DNA of 64,000 nucleotides, from contig NZ_CP144375.1 in the NCBI RefSeq assembly GCF_043575855.1, forward strand, positions 3,472,001-3,536,000. The letters run 5' to 3'. Position numbers and translations under genes: made by a program. Within the stretch, counting starts at the first letter, position 1; each line of letters opens with the position of its first letter. The stretch is from Kutzneria buriramensis (GTDB lineage Bacteria; Actinomycetota; Actinomycetes; Mycobacteriales; Pseudonocardiaceae). This document shows positions 1 through 7,060 of this stretch, one piece after another. The notes beneath the pieces are model-generated. The model did not search any database. It was given only the letters and a program-made list of their open reading frames with translations, and was not told the origin of the DNA.

Positions 1-756
1 GACCATGGCCGCGAAGTAGGCGACGTGGCCCAGCGCGGACCAGCCCACGGCCCCGCTGGTGAGCTGCCGCATGAGCTCGATGCCGTGGTAGAGGGGCAAG
101 CACTCGACAGCGACCCGGATGGCCGCCGGGTAGACGGTGATCGGGAAGAAGGTGGTGGAGAACAGGAACATCGGCATCACGACCAGCAGGATCAGGTCGA
201 AGTCCTGCCACGAGCGCAGCAGCGTGGCCGCCGCCATGCCGACGGACGCGAAGCCGAAGGCGACCAGCAGCGCGGCGGGCAGCGCCAGCAGCGCCCACGG
301 GCTGGTGATCAGGCCCAGCGCGCCCATCACGGCCAGGAAACCGGCGGCGTAGATGCCGCCGCGCAGCAGGGACCAGGAGATCTCCCCCAGCGCCACGTCC
401 ATCGGCCCGAGCGGGGTGGCCAGCATGGCGTCGTACACCCTGGCGTACTTGAGCTTCATAAACACGTTGAAGGTGGAGTCGTGCACGGCCCCGTTCATCG
501 CCGAGGCGGCGAGCAGGCCCGGCGCCACGTACGCGGCGTAACTGATCGGGTGACCGTCGGGAGCGGTCAGGTTCCCGATGATGCCGCCGAAGCCGATGCC
601 CAGCGCGAACAGGTAGAACAGCGGCTCCACCACGCCGGACACCACCAGCAGCCAGTTCCGGCGGTTGACCAGCGCGGAGCGTTCCACCACGGCCCGTGCG
701 CGGCCGGCGTAGCTGCCGACGGGCACGATCCGCAGCACCAACCCGTGAGTCGTCAT
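1..756 (-). CDS. ABC-2 type exporter permease (partial, runs off window)
   Basis: The minus frame is open from an ATG at 756 to the window edge, so the C-terminus is missing. The 252 visible residues start with a short cytoplasmic segment and then several hydrophobic segments (for example ISYAAYVAPGLLAASAMNGAV), the pattern of ABC-2/NodJ/DrrB-type permeases. The motif KLKYARVYDAMLATPL fits the conserved cytoplasmic loop of that family. The start lies 5 bases after the stop of the second permease, so the three genes form one operon. Its role is the membrane half of an efflux ABC transporter; the substrate cannot be told from sequence. Confidence 0.85.
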   Translation of the reverse strand, partial: MTTHGLVLRIVPVGSYAGRARAVVERSALVNRRNWLLVVSGVVEPLFYLFALGIGFGGIIGNLTAPDGHPISYAAYVAPGLLAASAMNGAVHDSTFNVFMKLKYARVYDAMLATPLGPMDVALGEISWSLLRGGIYAAGFLAVMGALGLITSPWALLALPAALLVAFGFASVGMAAATLLRSWQDFDLILLVVMPMFLFSTTFFPITVYPAAIRVAVECLPLYHGIELMRQLTSGAVGWSALGHVAYFAAMV

Positions 757-761
757 GCCCC

Positions 762-1559
762 TCACACCTTCAGCCGCACGTGGAACCGCCAGCGGGCGGT
801 GAGCACCCCGCCGGCGACGAGAACCAGCAGGTAGGCCACGTGGCCGGCCGCCGTGAGCAGGCTCATGCCGCCGAACTCGGCGGCCCGGGCCAGCTCGTTG
901 CCGTGCCACAGCGGCGTCACCCAGGCGAGTGGTCGACTCCACGCCGGCAGCTGGCTGATCGGGTAGTACGTGCCGGCGAACAGCGTCATCGGCACCACCA
1001 CGAACCGGAACGCGTTGCCGAAGGCGTTGCCCTCGTCGTTGACGGTCGCCGCCAGCGCCACCACCCAGGTGCCGAAGGCCAGGCCGGCCAGCATCGAGAT
1101 CGGCACCGCGAGCAGGGCGCCGGCGTTGACGAACGCCCCGAACAGGGCGGCGACCAGCACGTAGGCGAGGCCGGAGACGAACACCCGCAGCGCCACCCAC
1201 ACGACCTGCGCGGCGAGCAGCTGGTCCACCGTGACCGGGGTGGCGGTGATCGCGTAGTACCGCTGGTCCCACTTGAAGGAGCCCAGCACCGGGAACGACG
1301 ACTCGCCGGTCGACACCTGCACCGCCAGCCCCACCAGCACCGCCGGCGCGAGGTAGACGACGTAGGGCAGGTTGTCGGTCGCCGGGCCCGGCCTGATCTG
1401 GCTGCCCAGCCCGAAACCCATGGCGGTCAGGAACATCAGCGGCGTCAGGAAGCTGGACACGGCCGTGGACCGCCAGTTGCGGCGGTACCAGGTCCACAGA
1501 CCCTCCAGCACGAACCCGATCGCCGCGACCGGGTGCACGGTCCGTCCGGTGGCGGCCAT
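762..1559 (-). CDS. ABC-2 type exporter permease
   Basis: A 265-residue membrane protein with about six hydrophobic segments and the family loop FKWDQRYYAITATPVTVDQLL, as in DrrB/NodJ permeases of drug or lipid exporters. The ATG overlaps the TGA of the ATPase gene (ATGA at 1557-1561), which shows translational coupling. With the neighbouring permease it could form the heterodimeric membrane part of the transporter energised by the ATPase encoded just upstream. Substrate unknown. Confidence 0.88.
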   Translation of the reverse strand: MAATGRTVHPVAAIGFVLEGLWTWYRRNWRSTAVSSFLTPLMFLTAMGFGLGSQIRPGPATDNLPYVVYLAPAVLVGLAVQVSTGESSFPVLGSFKWDQRYYAITATPVTVDQLLAAQVVWVALRVFVSGLAYVLVAALFGAFVNAGALLAVPISMLAGLAFGTWVVALAATVNDEGNAFGNAFRFVVVPMTLFAGTYYPISQLPAWSRPLAWVTPLWHGNELARAAEFGGMSLLTAAGHVAYLLVLVAGGVLTARWRFHVRLKV

Positions 1560-2491
1560 CAGTCCACCAACGTCCGGCCGGTCAGGCGCAGGAAGACGTC
1601 CTCCAGCGTGGACCGTCGCACCAGGCTCGAGGTCGGCCGCACGCCCCGCCGGCTCGCCTGCGCCAGCACCGACTCGCCGTCGTCGGTGTAGATCAGCAAC
1701 CGGTCCGGCAGCACCTCGACGCGCTCGGCCAGGTCGTGCAGCAGCGGCACGTTGGCCTGCTGCTGGTCGATCGGGAACCGCAGCTCCAGCACCTCGCGGC
1801 TGGAGTGCTCGGCGATCAGTCCCGCCGGCGAGCCCTCCGCGACGATCCGGCCGCCGTCCATCACCACGAGCCGGTCGCAGAGCTGCTCCGCCTCGTCCAT
1901 GTAGTGCGTGGTCACGATCAGCGTGACGCCCGACTGTTTGAGCCGGAACAGCCTGTCCCACAACAGATGTCGCGCCTGCGGGTCCAGGCCGGTGGTCGGC
2001 TCGTCGAGCAGCAGCAGCTCCGGCTCGTTCACCAGCGAGCGGGCGATCGTCAGGCGTCGCTTCATGCCGCCGGACAGCGGGTCGACCTGGTCGTCGGCGC
2101 GATCGGTGAGCTGCGCGAACCGCAGCAGCTCCGTCGCGCGGTCCCGGACCTGGGCGCGGGACAGGCCGAAATACCGGCCGTACACCTGGAGGTTCTGCCG
2201 GACCGTCAGCTCGTTGTCGAGGTTGTCCTGCTGCGGCACCACCCCGAGCCGCGCTCGGATCCGCGGGCCCTGCCGGTCCGGGTCCATGCCCAGCACCCGC
2301 AGCTCGCCGGCCGTCCGCGGCGACGTGCAGGCGATCATGCGCATCGTCGACGACTTGCCCGCGCCGTTCGGGCCGAGGAAGCCGAACGCCTCGCCGCGCC
2401 GGACCTTCACGTCGATGCCGCGCACGGCCTCGAAGTCGCCGAACCGTTTGACCAGGCCGTCCGCCTGCACCAGGACCGCGTCGTCACTCAC
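1559..2491 (-). CDS. ABC transporter ATP-binding protein, DrrA/NodI-like
   Basis: A 310-residue ABC ATPase when started at the GTG at 2491; an in-frame TTG at 2521 would add 10 residues but gives an atypical N-terminus. It has Walker A GPNGAGKS (about residues 40-47), a Q-loop with VVPQQDN, the signature LSGGMKRR (about 139-146), Walker B LLLLDEPTTGLDP and the H-loop TTHYMDEAEQ. The C-terminal 80 residues form the regulatory extension seen in DrrA-type exporters. It heads a three-gene operon with two permeases. It lies downstream of ndk on the same strand, separated by a large inverted repeat, so it probably has its own promoter. Confidence 0.9.
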   Translation of the reverse strand: MSDDAVLVQADGLVKRFGDFEAVRGIDVKVRRGEAFGFLGPNGAGKSSTMRMIACTSPRTAGELRVLGMDPDRQGPRIRARLGVVPQQDNLDNELTVRQNLQVYGRYFGLSRAQVRDRATELLRFAQLTDRADDQVDPLSGGMKRRLTIARSLVNEPELLLLDEPTTGLDPQARHLLWDRLFRLKQSGVTLIVTTHYMDEAEQLCDRLVVMDGGRIVAEGSPAGLIAEHSSREVLELRFPIDQQQANVPLLHDLAERVEVLPDRLLIYTDDGESVLAQASRRGVRPTSSLVRRSTLEDVFLRLTGRTLVD

Positions 2492-2537
2492 AGCACCGAC
2501 GCTAGCGCCGACCCCCGACAATTACATGCCGCGCGTT

Positions 2538-2658
2538 CCGTGCGGGGCGAGGTCGCCCACGAGGCCGGTGCCTTCCCTTGTCAGTTGTCGATCGATGGAC
2601 GGACTCGATCGACAACTGCCCGCGGTCCAGGCACCGGCGGCGACCTCGCCCCGCACGG
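2538..2658. repeat. Large nested inverted repeat between ndk and the ABC operon
   Basis: Three coaxial stems can be read directly: 2538-2557 with 2639-2658 (20 bp, perfect), 2564-2572 with 2630-2638 (9 bp), and 2582-2595 with 2605-2618 (14 bp, 9-base loop). Together they could fold into one hairpin of about 121 nt. It sits 17 bases past the ndk stop codon, so a terminator or processed 3' structure for ndk is the simplest reading. It is longer and more layered than the other terminators in this window. Confidence 0.8.
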
Positions 2659-2674
2659 CTCCGATGCAGACGCG

Positions 2675-2920
2675 TCAGAGGTTCGGGAACCAGATCTTGA
2701 TCTCCCGGTCGGCCGACTCCGGCGAGTCCGAGCCGTGCACCAGGTTGAACTGGACCTCGAGGCCGAAGTCGCCGCGGATGGTGCCCGGGGTCGCCTTCTC
2801 GACGGGGTCGGTGCCGCCGGCCAGCTGCCGGAACGCCGAGATCGCGCGCGTGCCCTCGACCACGATCGCCACCAGCGGGCCGCCGGTGATGAACTCGACC
2901 AGGTCGTTGTAGAAGCCCTT
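2675..2920 (-). pseudogene. ndk: 3' part of chromosomal ndk, cut off by the prophage
   Basis: This frame encodes the C-terminal 80 residues of nucleoside diphosphate kinase (from GFYNDLVEF to KIWFPNL), including the active-site histidine in NLVHGSDS. It has no start codon of its own. Upstream of the junction the frame runs into prophage DNA through the attP inverted repeat and codes nothing NDK-like. Its missing 5' part lies at 45580-45744 on the other side of the prophage. Joining the two across a shared AA dinucleotide (minus strand) restores an intact GKGFYND reading frame, so the gene was intact before integration. Confidence 0.92.
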
Positions 2921-2956
2921 AGTCAAGTACCCACAGGGGCACTGTGGGTACTTGAC
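2905..2956. other. attL: left prophage junction with a 15-bp inverted repeat arm
   Basis: Host ndk sequence ends and prophage sequence begins at the TT of 2919-2920 (AA on the ndk coding strand). The prophage side has a perfect inverted repeat, 2922-2936 (GTCAAGTACCCACAG) with 2942-2956, with a 5-base spacer. Such arms are expected for the attP half that binds a large serine integrase. The exact crossover is inferred by requiring that the rejoined host gene stays in frame; a shift of one base either way is not excluded by identity alone. Confidence 0.8.
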
Positions 2957-2969
2957 CCGTTTCCGCAGC

Positions 2970-3380
2970 TCAGAGGCTAGGGAACCAAATCTTGATCTCC
3001 CGGTCGGCCGACTCCGGCGAGTCCGAACCGTGCACCAGGTTGAACTGAACCTCCAGGCCGAAGTCGCCCCGGATGGTGCCCGGGGTCGCCTTCTCCACCG
3101 GGTCCGTGCCGCCGGCCAGCTGCCGGAACGCCGAGATCGCGCGCGTGCCCTCGACCACGATCGCCACCAGCGGACCACCAGTGATGAACTCGACCAAGTC
3201 GCCGTAAAAGCTCTTGCCGGCATGCTCGGCATAGTGCTCCTCGGCCACGGCACGGTCCGCCGTGCGCAGCTCCAGCGCAGCCAGCTTCAGGCCCTTGCGC
3301 TCGATACGGGCGATGACCTCGCCAACAAGGCCGCGGCTGACGCCGTCCGGCTTGACCAGCACCAGGGTGCGCTCGCTCAC
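2970..3380 (-). CDS. ndk: Nucleoside diphosphate kinase, prophage-borne full-length copy
   Basis: A complete 136-residue NDK, which transfers the gamma phosphate of ATP to other (d)NDPs through a phosphohistidine (His117 in NLVHGSDS). The GTG start at 3380 has AAGGAG nine bases before it; the in-frame ATG at 3398 is less likely because the host gene starts at the equivalent GTG. The protein differs from the reconstructed host NDK at only three positions: G57S, N60G and N135S. Two of these lie at the integration core. Silent changes are also dense there (8 of 51 bases differ next to the core, 0 of the next 49). It replaces the function lost when the phage splits the host gene. In the excised circle it would lie just upstream of attP and the integrase, all on one strand. 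Confidence 0.95.
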   Translation of the reverse strand: MSERTLVLVKPDGVSRGLVGEVIARIERKGLKLAALELRTADRAVAEEHYAEHAGKSFYGDLVEFITGGPLVAIVVEGTRAISAFRQLAGGTDPVEKATPGTIRGDFGLEVQFNLVHGSDSPESADREIKIWFPSL

Positions 3381-3545
3381 GACTGTCTTCTCCTTCATGG
3401 GGATCGGCCCTGCTACATGCCGCAGCACGGTTTGGACAGCAGCCTAACGAGCGGCATCCGGCATCTGGCCTTCAGGGCAGTCAACGTGAAGTCGCATCCG
3501 GACGGTCATCAACGCACAGGCCGCCGTCGTAGAACGAGGCCGGAA

Positions 3546-4145
3546 CTAGCGGTCACGCCACGCCATGTGAGATGTCGACAGGGCTGCAATCGCTATGCGC
3601 TTCGCCGTGTCGGTGCGCAGCGCGTCTTGCGATGACTTGATCCAACCCTCGACACCTTGGTAGCCAGCGGCGCCGTACTCGACAGCCTGGATCAGGCACT
3701 CCAACTTGTCCGCGTCCTTGGCGCAGCGTGCTTCAAGGCTGGACTGCGATTCGTACTCGCCGACGGCCTCCTGCACGGTCTTGGCAGCGGCCTCGGGCAT
3801 CCTCGCGACCTGGTCCTTGGTGATCGCTTCGTTGTCGCCACTACTCGGGATGTAGGGCTTTGCCGTGTGCGGGATGTCGCCAGTACGTGTCTCCTGCGAG
3901 TCATGCCAGATCGCCATGAACGCAGCCCGCGCGGGGTCTGCACCTTCCTCAGCAGCAATCAAACCCGCGAGCTGCGCGACTCGGAGGCTGTGCTCAGCGA
4001 CAGACTCTGGATCCCGTACTCCGACGTGCCACCAGCCGGCGCGACGCATCCGCTTCAACACACCCATCTCGAACGCGAAGGTCGCAATGCCAACCGCGTC
4101 GGTGTCCGTCTCTGTCGGCGAGACGGAGCTGGTGTCAGCAGCCAC
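3546..4145 (-). CDS. HD-domain hydrolase, YfbR/HDDC2-like 5'-deoxynucleotidase
   Basis: A 199-residue protein of the HD phosphohydrolase superfamily. The metal-binding pattern is visible: EH at about residues 51-52 (ESVAEHSLRV), HD at 81-82 (AIWHDSQETRTGDIPH) and the late Asp in KDADKLE. This layout matches YfbR/HDDC2 nucleotidases, which dephosphorylate dNMPs; the substrate here is inference. The GTG start at 4145 is preceded by AGGAAGG. It lies between an HTH gene and the prophage ndk on the same strand, so two nucleotide-pool enzymes sit side by side. They may adjust dNTP supply or only share a lysogenic promoter. Confidence 0.8.
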   Translation of the reverse strand: MAADTSSVSPTETDTDAVGIATFAFEMGVLKRMRRAGWWHVGVRDPESVAEHSLRVAQLAGLIAAEEGADPARAAFMAIWHDSQETRTGDIPHTAKPYIPSSGDNEAITKDQVARMPEAAAKTVQEAVGEYESQSSLEARCAKDADKLECLIQAVEYGAAGYQGVEGWIKSSQDALRTDTAKRIAIAALSTSHMAWRDR

Positions 4146-4157
4146 GTGGAACCTTCC

Positions 4158-5285
4158 TCATCGGTCAGCAAGCCGGATCGCGTAGGCCACGCTAGCCAAC
4201 TCCTGACGTGTCCGGGAGCCCAGGTCGGGATCGGCCTCGGTCTGCGCGATCTTGGTGAGCGCCAACCGCCGCAGGTCAGGTTGGTGATCAAGTACAGCGG
4301 GCCGGGCGAGAAGCAAAGTCCACAGGGTGTGGATGTTGAGGTCCGCGTGGTCCGACCCAGGACGCAGGCGGCCTAGCAGGTGTTCGATGACGCGTGTGCC
4401 GGCCCAGCGGTTGGGATGCGCATCGATCATGAATCCGTCATCAGCTTGCGCTTCGGGAATCTCGCCCAACCAATATGCCCAGTAGTTGAGGTTTGCGGTC
4501 TGTTGCATGTCCGTAGACAAGCCCGTCTCAACGAACCGCCGCAAGGGCTCCTTGTTTCCGTTGCGAGCAAGCGCAATCGCCGACGACCGTACAGCAACCC
4601 AAGAAGGGATGTCTCCAGCGCGACTCGCCGCACTAACGGACTTATTCTGCTCGTCCAGAAGCCATTGCGACGAGGTTTCACGGTCGTCGAATCCGAGGAG
4701 ATAAATCGCCTGACGCCTCAACAAGACGTGTTCATCTTTACGAAACGCATCGGCAGACGTAAGAAGATGATCAAAGAATCGCGCCCGTTCATCAGCATGC
4801 AAAACGGGGCGGTCCGAAACAGGCCCTCGTCGCACTGGTCGACCAGTTGCAAGGTTGGCCAGCTGTGTAGGCGTGACGCCTGTGACAGGCCAGGTGATCA
4901 GGTTCGTGAGGTCACGGCGATGCACTACCGCAGCCAGAGGGTGGCTTACTGGATCAGCCACCCGCGCGCCGGCCTCGACGGCGTCGGCGATGACGAGATC
5001 TGCCTCGAACGCGTCCGACAGCAGCTCGAACAAGCTCGGCTGCACGCCAAGACCGGTCATCTTCATACGCAACCGTGCGAGATCCAAGGCACGCATGGAT
5101 GTCAGCGGTCGACGCCCGAGCTCCCATCCCTGGACTGTGTTCAGGTCGACGGCAAGTCGTTCGGCGAGCTCGACCTGCGTCATCGGGATCGACTCACGAA
5201 TCAACTTGAACAGGTAGCCGGACACCACGCCCAGGCAACGCGGAGAACCCGTACCAGTGGTACGCGTTCGCCTTCCTCGGTCCAT
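4158..5285 (-). CDS. Helix-turn-helix (XRE-type) protein of about 375 aa
   Basis: An N-terminal XRE-type HTH is visible (SIPMTQVELAERLAVDLNTV followed by QGWELGRRPLTS). A long C-terminal region of about 300 residues has no family I can name; it is helical and similar in layout to actinobacterial HTH proteins with tetratricopeptide-like tails. I chose the ATG at 5285; a GTG further in (before SGYLFKL) would also keep the HTH. The gene ends 12 bases before the HD-hydrolase start, so HTH, HD and ndk probably form one transcript. The region looks lower in GC than the structural genes, which suggests separate acquisition. Confidence 0.7.
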   Translation of the reverse strand: MDRGRRTRTTGTGSPRCLGVVSGYLFKLIRESIPMTQVELAERLAVDLNTVQGWELGRRPLTSMRALDLARLRMKMTGLGVQPSLFELLSDAFEADLVIADAVEAGARVADPVSHPLAAVVHRRDLTNLITWPVTGVTPTQLANLATGRPVRRGPVSDRPVLHADERARFFDHLLTSADAFRKDEHVLLRRQAIYLLGFDDRETSSQWLLDEQNKSVSAASRAGDIPSWVAVRSSAIALARNGNKEPLRRFVETGLSTDMQQTANLNYWAYWLGEIPEAQADDGFMIDAHPNRWAGTRVIEHLLGRLRPGSDHADLNIHTLWTLLLARPAVLDHQPDLRRLALTKIAQTEADPDLGSRTRQELASVAYAIRLADR

Positions 5286-5438
5286 CTCCGGCCCCCAACG
5301 GTTCAGCCTTGACCAGCTGAAACCCGTACTCGCAGTCAGTCCAAGTGCAGGACAAACAAGCCTAGCGTCTACTACGTGACGGTCAACCAACACGCAGAGT
5401 CACTGCCGAGGTCGTCACCTGACTGGAGGTGCGCCGCC

Positions 5439-5768
5439 ATGCATGACTCGCTTGCCGCGACGCCAGTCGCCCAGGACGTCGCGGTCTACTCGCTTGCAAC
5501 GCTGTACTTGCTCTTGACCGTCGCATCCGTATGGGTTCGAGTGCACTGTCCTGCCGCACACCGCCCAGGAGACAAAAGGCGGTACGTCGCGACGACGTGG
5601 CGATCGTGGTGCCGCCGCTGGCGGAACGATCTGTCGGCGCCGTCGAACTGTCCGGTCTCGTTGACCTCCCGCACACAGCTCAGCGGACGGTGCGCCTCCA
5701 GCTCGGCTGAGGTGCGCATGACGACATCTTGCCTGCGCATCTCAGCCGCACCACAGATCAAGGAATGA
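5439..5768 (+). CDS. Small single-pass membrane protein (hypothetical)
   Basis: An ATG at 5439 with GGAGG eight bases upstream opens a 109-residue frame. Residues about 14-33 form one hydrophobic helix (AVYSLATLYLLLTVASVWV), followed by a basic tail rich in Arg and Trp. I recognise no family. It stands divergently from the HTH gene and upstream of the resolvase-like gene, in the block that leads into the graspetide genes. The C-terminal third looks less convincing as coding sequence, so the true end could be affected by mutation. Confidence 0.45.
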   Translation: MHDSLAATPVAQDVAVYSLATLYLLLTVASVWVRVHCPAAHRPGDKRRYVATTWRSWCRRWRNDLSAPSNCPVSLTSRTQLSGRCASSSAEVRMTTSCLRISAAPQIKE

Positions 5769-5894
5769 CCGCGTATCAGCCGCTTTAGCGCCGAACGCAA
5801 CTGTTGCGGGCACGAGCCGTTCCGGCGGCCCAGAACCTAATTTAACGTCCACATTTCACACGTACCCCACGCGAATTTAGGGCTCTGACACGCG

Positions 5895-6269
5895 ATGCAT
5901 ATCCCCCTGCGCCCTCCAGTACCGTTCGTTTTCGGTTACCTACGACTTCCGTCGCATCGGCCGTCCTACGTGTTTGCTGTCCGCCGACATCTCGCGTGGT
6001 ATTGCCAGGATCACGGTCTGCGCGTCGGCCGTATGTTCTTCGACGAGGGTTACCCCGACACGTCTGTAAGCCGGCCCGACTTCGCCAACATGTGTTCTCG
6101 CATCCGCGAAGAAAAGCCTTACGGCGTGCTGGTGCTCCACCCCCGCGACTTGTCCACGGACGAGGCGATCAAGTCGCACCTCGCGTCCTTGGTGTGGAGG
6201 ACTGGGGTGCAGCTCCTCACGGTGCGCGGCGAACTACCGACACGACCTGAGCACGTAATGCAGCCATGA
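5895..6269 (+). CDS. Stand-alone resolvase-like domain protein, probably catalytically dead
   Basis: A 124-residue protein that covers only the N-terminal fold of serine recombinases. It has the pattern FGYLRLPSHRPSYVFAVRRH, then FFDEGYPDTSVSRPDFANM, then VLVLHPRDLS, which correspond to the YxRxS, DxxxSG..RPxf and KLDRLSR motifs. The catalytic serine position is Pro (YLRLP) and the later Asp-Arg-Leu motif is rearranged, so recombinase activity is unlikely. It has no DNA-binding tail. Such short proteins occur near actinomycete peptide clusters, and a regulatory role here is inference from its place upstream of the graspetide genes. Confidence 0.7.
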   Translation: MHIPLRPPVPFVFGYLRLPSHRPSYVFAVRRHLAWYCQDHGLRVGRMFFDEGYPDTSVSRPDFANMCSRIREEKPYGVLVLHPRDLSTDEAIKSHLASLVWRTGVQLLTVRGELPTRPEHVMQP

Positions 6270-6344
6270 ACAACGTCCCAGCCGGGTGCCCAGCAACGCT
6301 TACCGTTGTGCGCCAACGGCTCCTGGCGTCGATGAGGACCTGGC

Positions 6345-6704
6345 ATGGAGGTACTGGAGTGGATCGCCGTCGGGCTGTGTCTCGGCCTGGCGCTGTGCGG
6401 CGCCGGCTGGCTTGTACTCGACAAGCGGCAGGAGGTACGGCGAGCGAAGGTCGCGAGGCAACTGGCTCTTCGTTACTCGGCACCGCAACAGACGTACCTT
6501 CAACAGGCCAGCGAGTACACGTGGCCCATCGTGGCCCACCAACCAGCGGTCTTCTACGAGAACGCGCTCACCATCCCGATCCACTGCCTGCCTCCGCACC
6601 CGAACGCCAACGCACAGCGGTCGATGCCTGTACCTCATCCTCGGTACGCGCGCGAAGCGGAGGATGCCGTGACGGAGGTGCTTCCAGTCATCGAGACGAC
6701 GTGA
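6345..6704 (+). CDS. Small N-terminally anchored membrane protein (hypothetical)
   Basis: A 119-residue protein with a clear N-terminal transmembrane helix (residues about 4-26, LEWIAVGLCLGLALCGAGWL) and a soluble, proline-containing tail. It lies about 90 bases before the graspetide precursor and on the same strand. It could be an accessory or export helper, but no motif supports that. No family recognised. Confidence 0.6.
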   Translation: MEVLEWIAVGLCLGLALCGAGWLVLDKRQEVRRAKVARQLALRYSAPQQTYLQQASEYTWPIVAHQPAVFYENALTIPIHCLPPHPNANAQRSMPVPHPRYAREAEDAVTEVLPVIETT

Positions 6705-6793
6705 GCCAGCCAGATGCCGTGACGTTCTACGACTTCCCGCAGTCAACGACTTCGGGGGTGCAGTGCTACCGACACATGCGAGAGGAAACCGTG

Positions 6794-7048
6794 GTGACTA
6801 CCGCCTTGTTCGACGAGGTTCGTGAGCACTTCCCGATGGGCCGTCCCGGCGGTCGAATCGTTCCGACGGCGGAGTGCATCTCCGACGGAGCCTGTACGCC
6901 GCTGGGACTGTCGTTGCGGGTCGCTCCCGCCACGGTGACGCTGGTGGGCGCGGCGACGACGCAGGCCACCACCCAGACGACGGACGGCGACGAGGGCGAC
7001 GGCAACGACGACGCGAACCCGGATTCGTTCACCGACGAGACGTGGTAG
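6794..7048 (+). CDS. tgmA: Graspetide precursor peptide (TgmA-like)
   Basis: An 84-residue peptide from the GTG at 6794 (AGAGGA seven bases upstream); an ATG at 6776 would add six residues. The leader contains FPMGRPGGRIVP and TPLGLSLRVAP. The C-terminus is a core of repeated Thr (TTQATTQTT) followed by an acidic stretch with DG and many Asp/Glu (DGDEGDGNDDANPDSFTDET). This is what ATP-grasp ligases of the graspetide class use: Thr/Ser hydroxyls are joined to Asp/Glu side chains as esters. The Asp-Gly pair is a natural aspartimide site for the methyltransferase encoded two genes later. The gene ends 12 bases before tgmB. Core borders and crosslink pattern are inferred. Confidence 0.85.
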   Translation: MTTALFDEVREHFPMGRPGGRIVPTAECISDGACTPLGLSLRVAPATVTLVGAATTQATTQTTDGDEGDGNDDANPDSFTDETW

Positions 7049-7060
7049 GACGTGCACATC

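Noticed and set aside
25..834. Plus-strand frame over the left ABC permeases
   Set aside because: Gln/His/Arg-rich antisense text; the minus-strand frames code clear membrane proteins in an operon.
2675..3253. A 192-residue minus-strand ORF joining the ndk 3' part to prophage sequence
   Set aside because: Its first 110 residues are out-of-frame translation of the prophage ndk and the attP repeat; only the last 80 are NDK.
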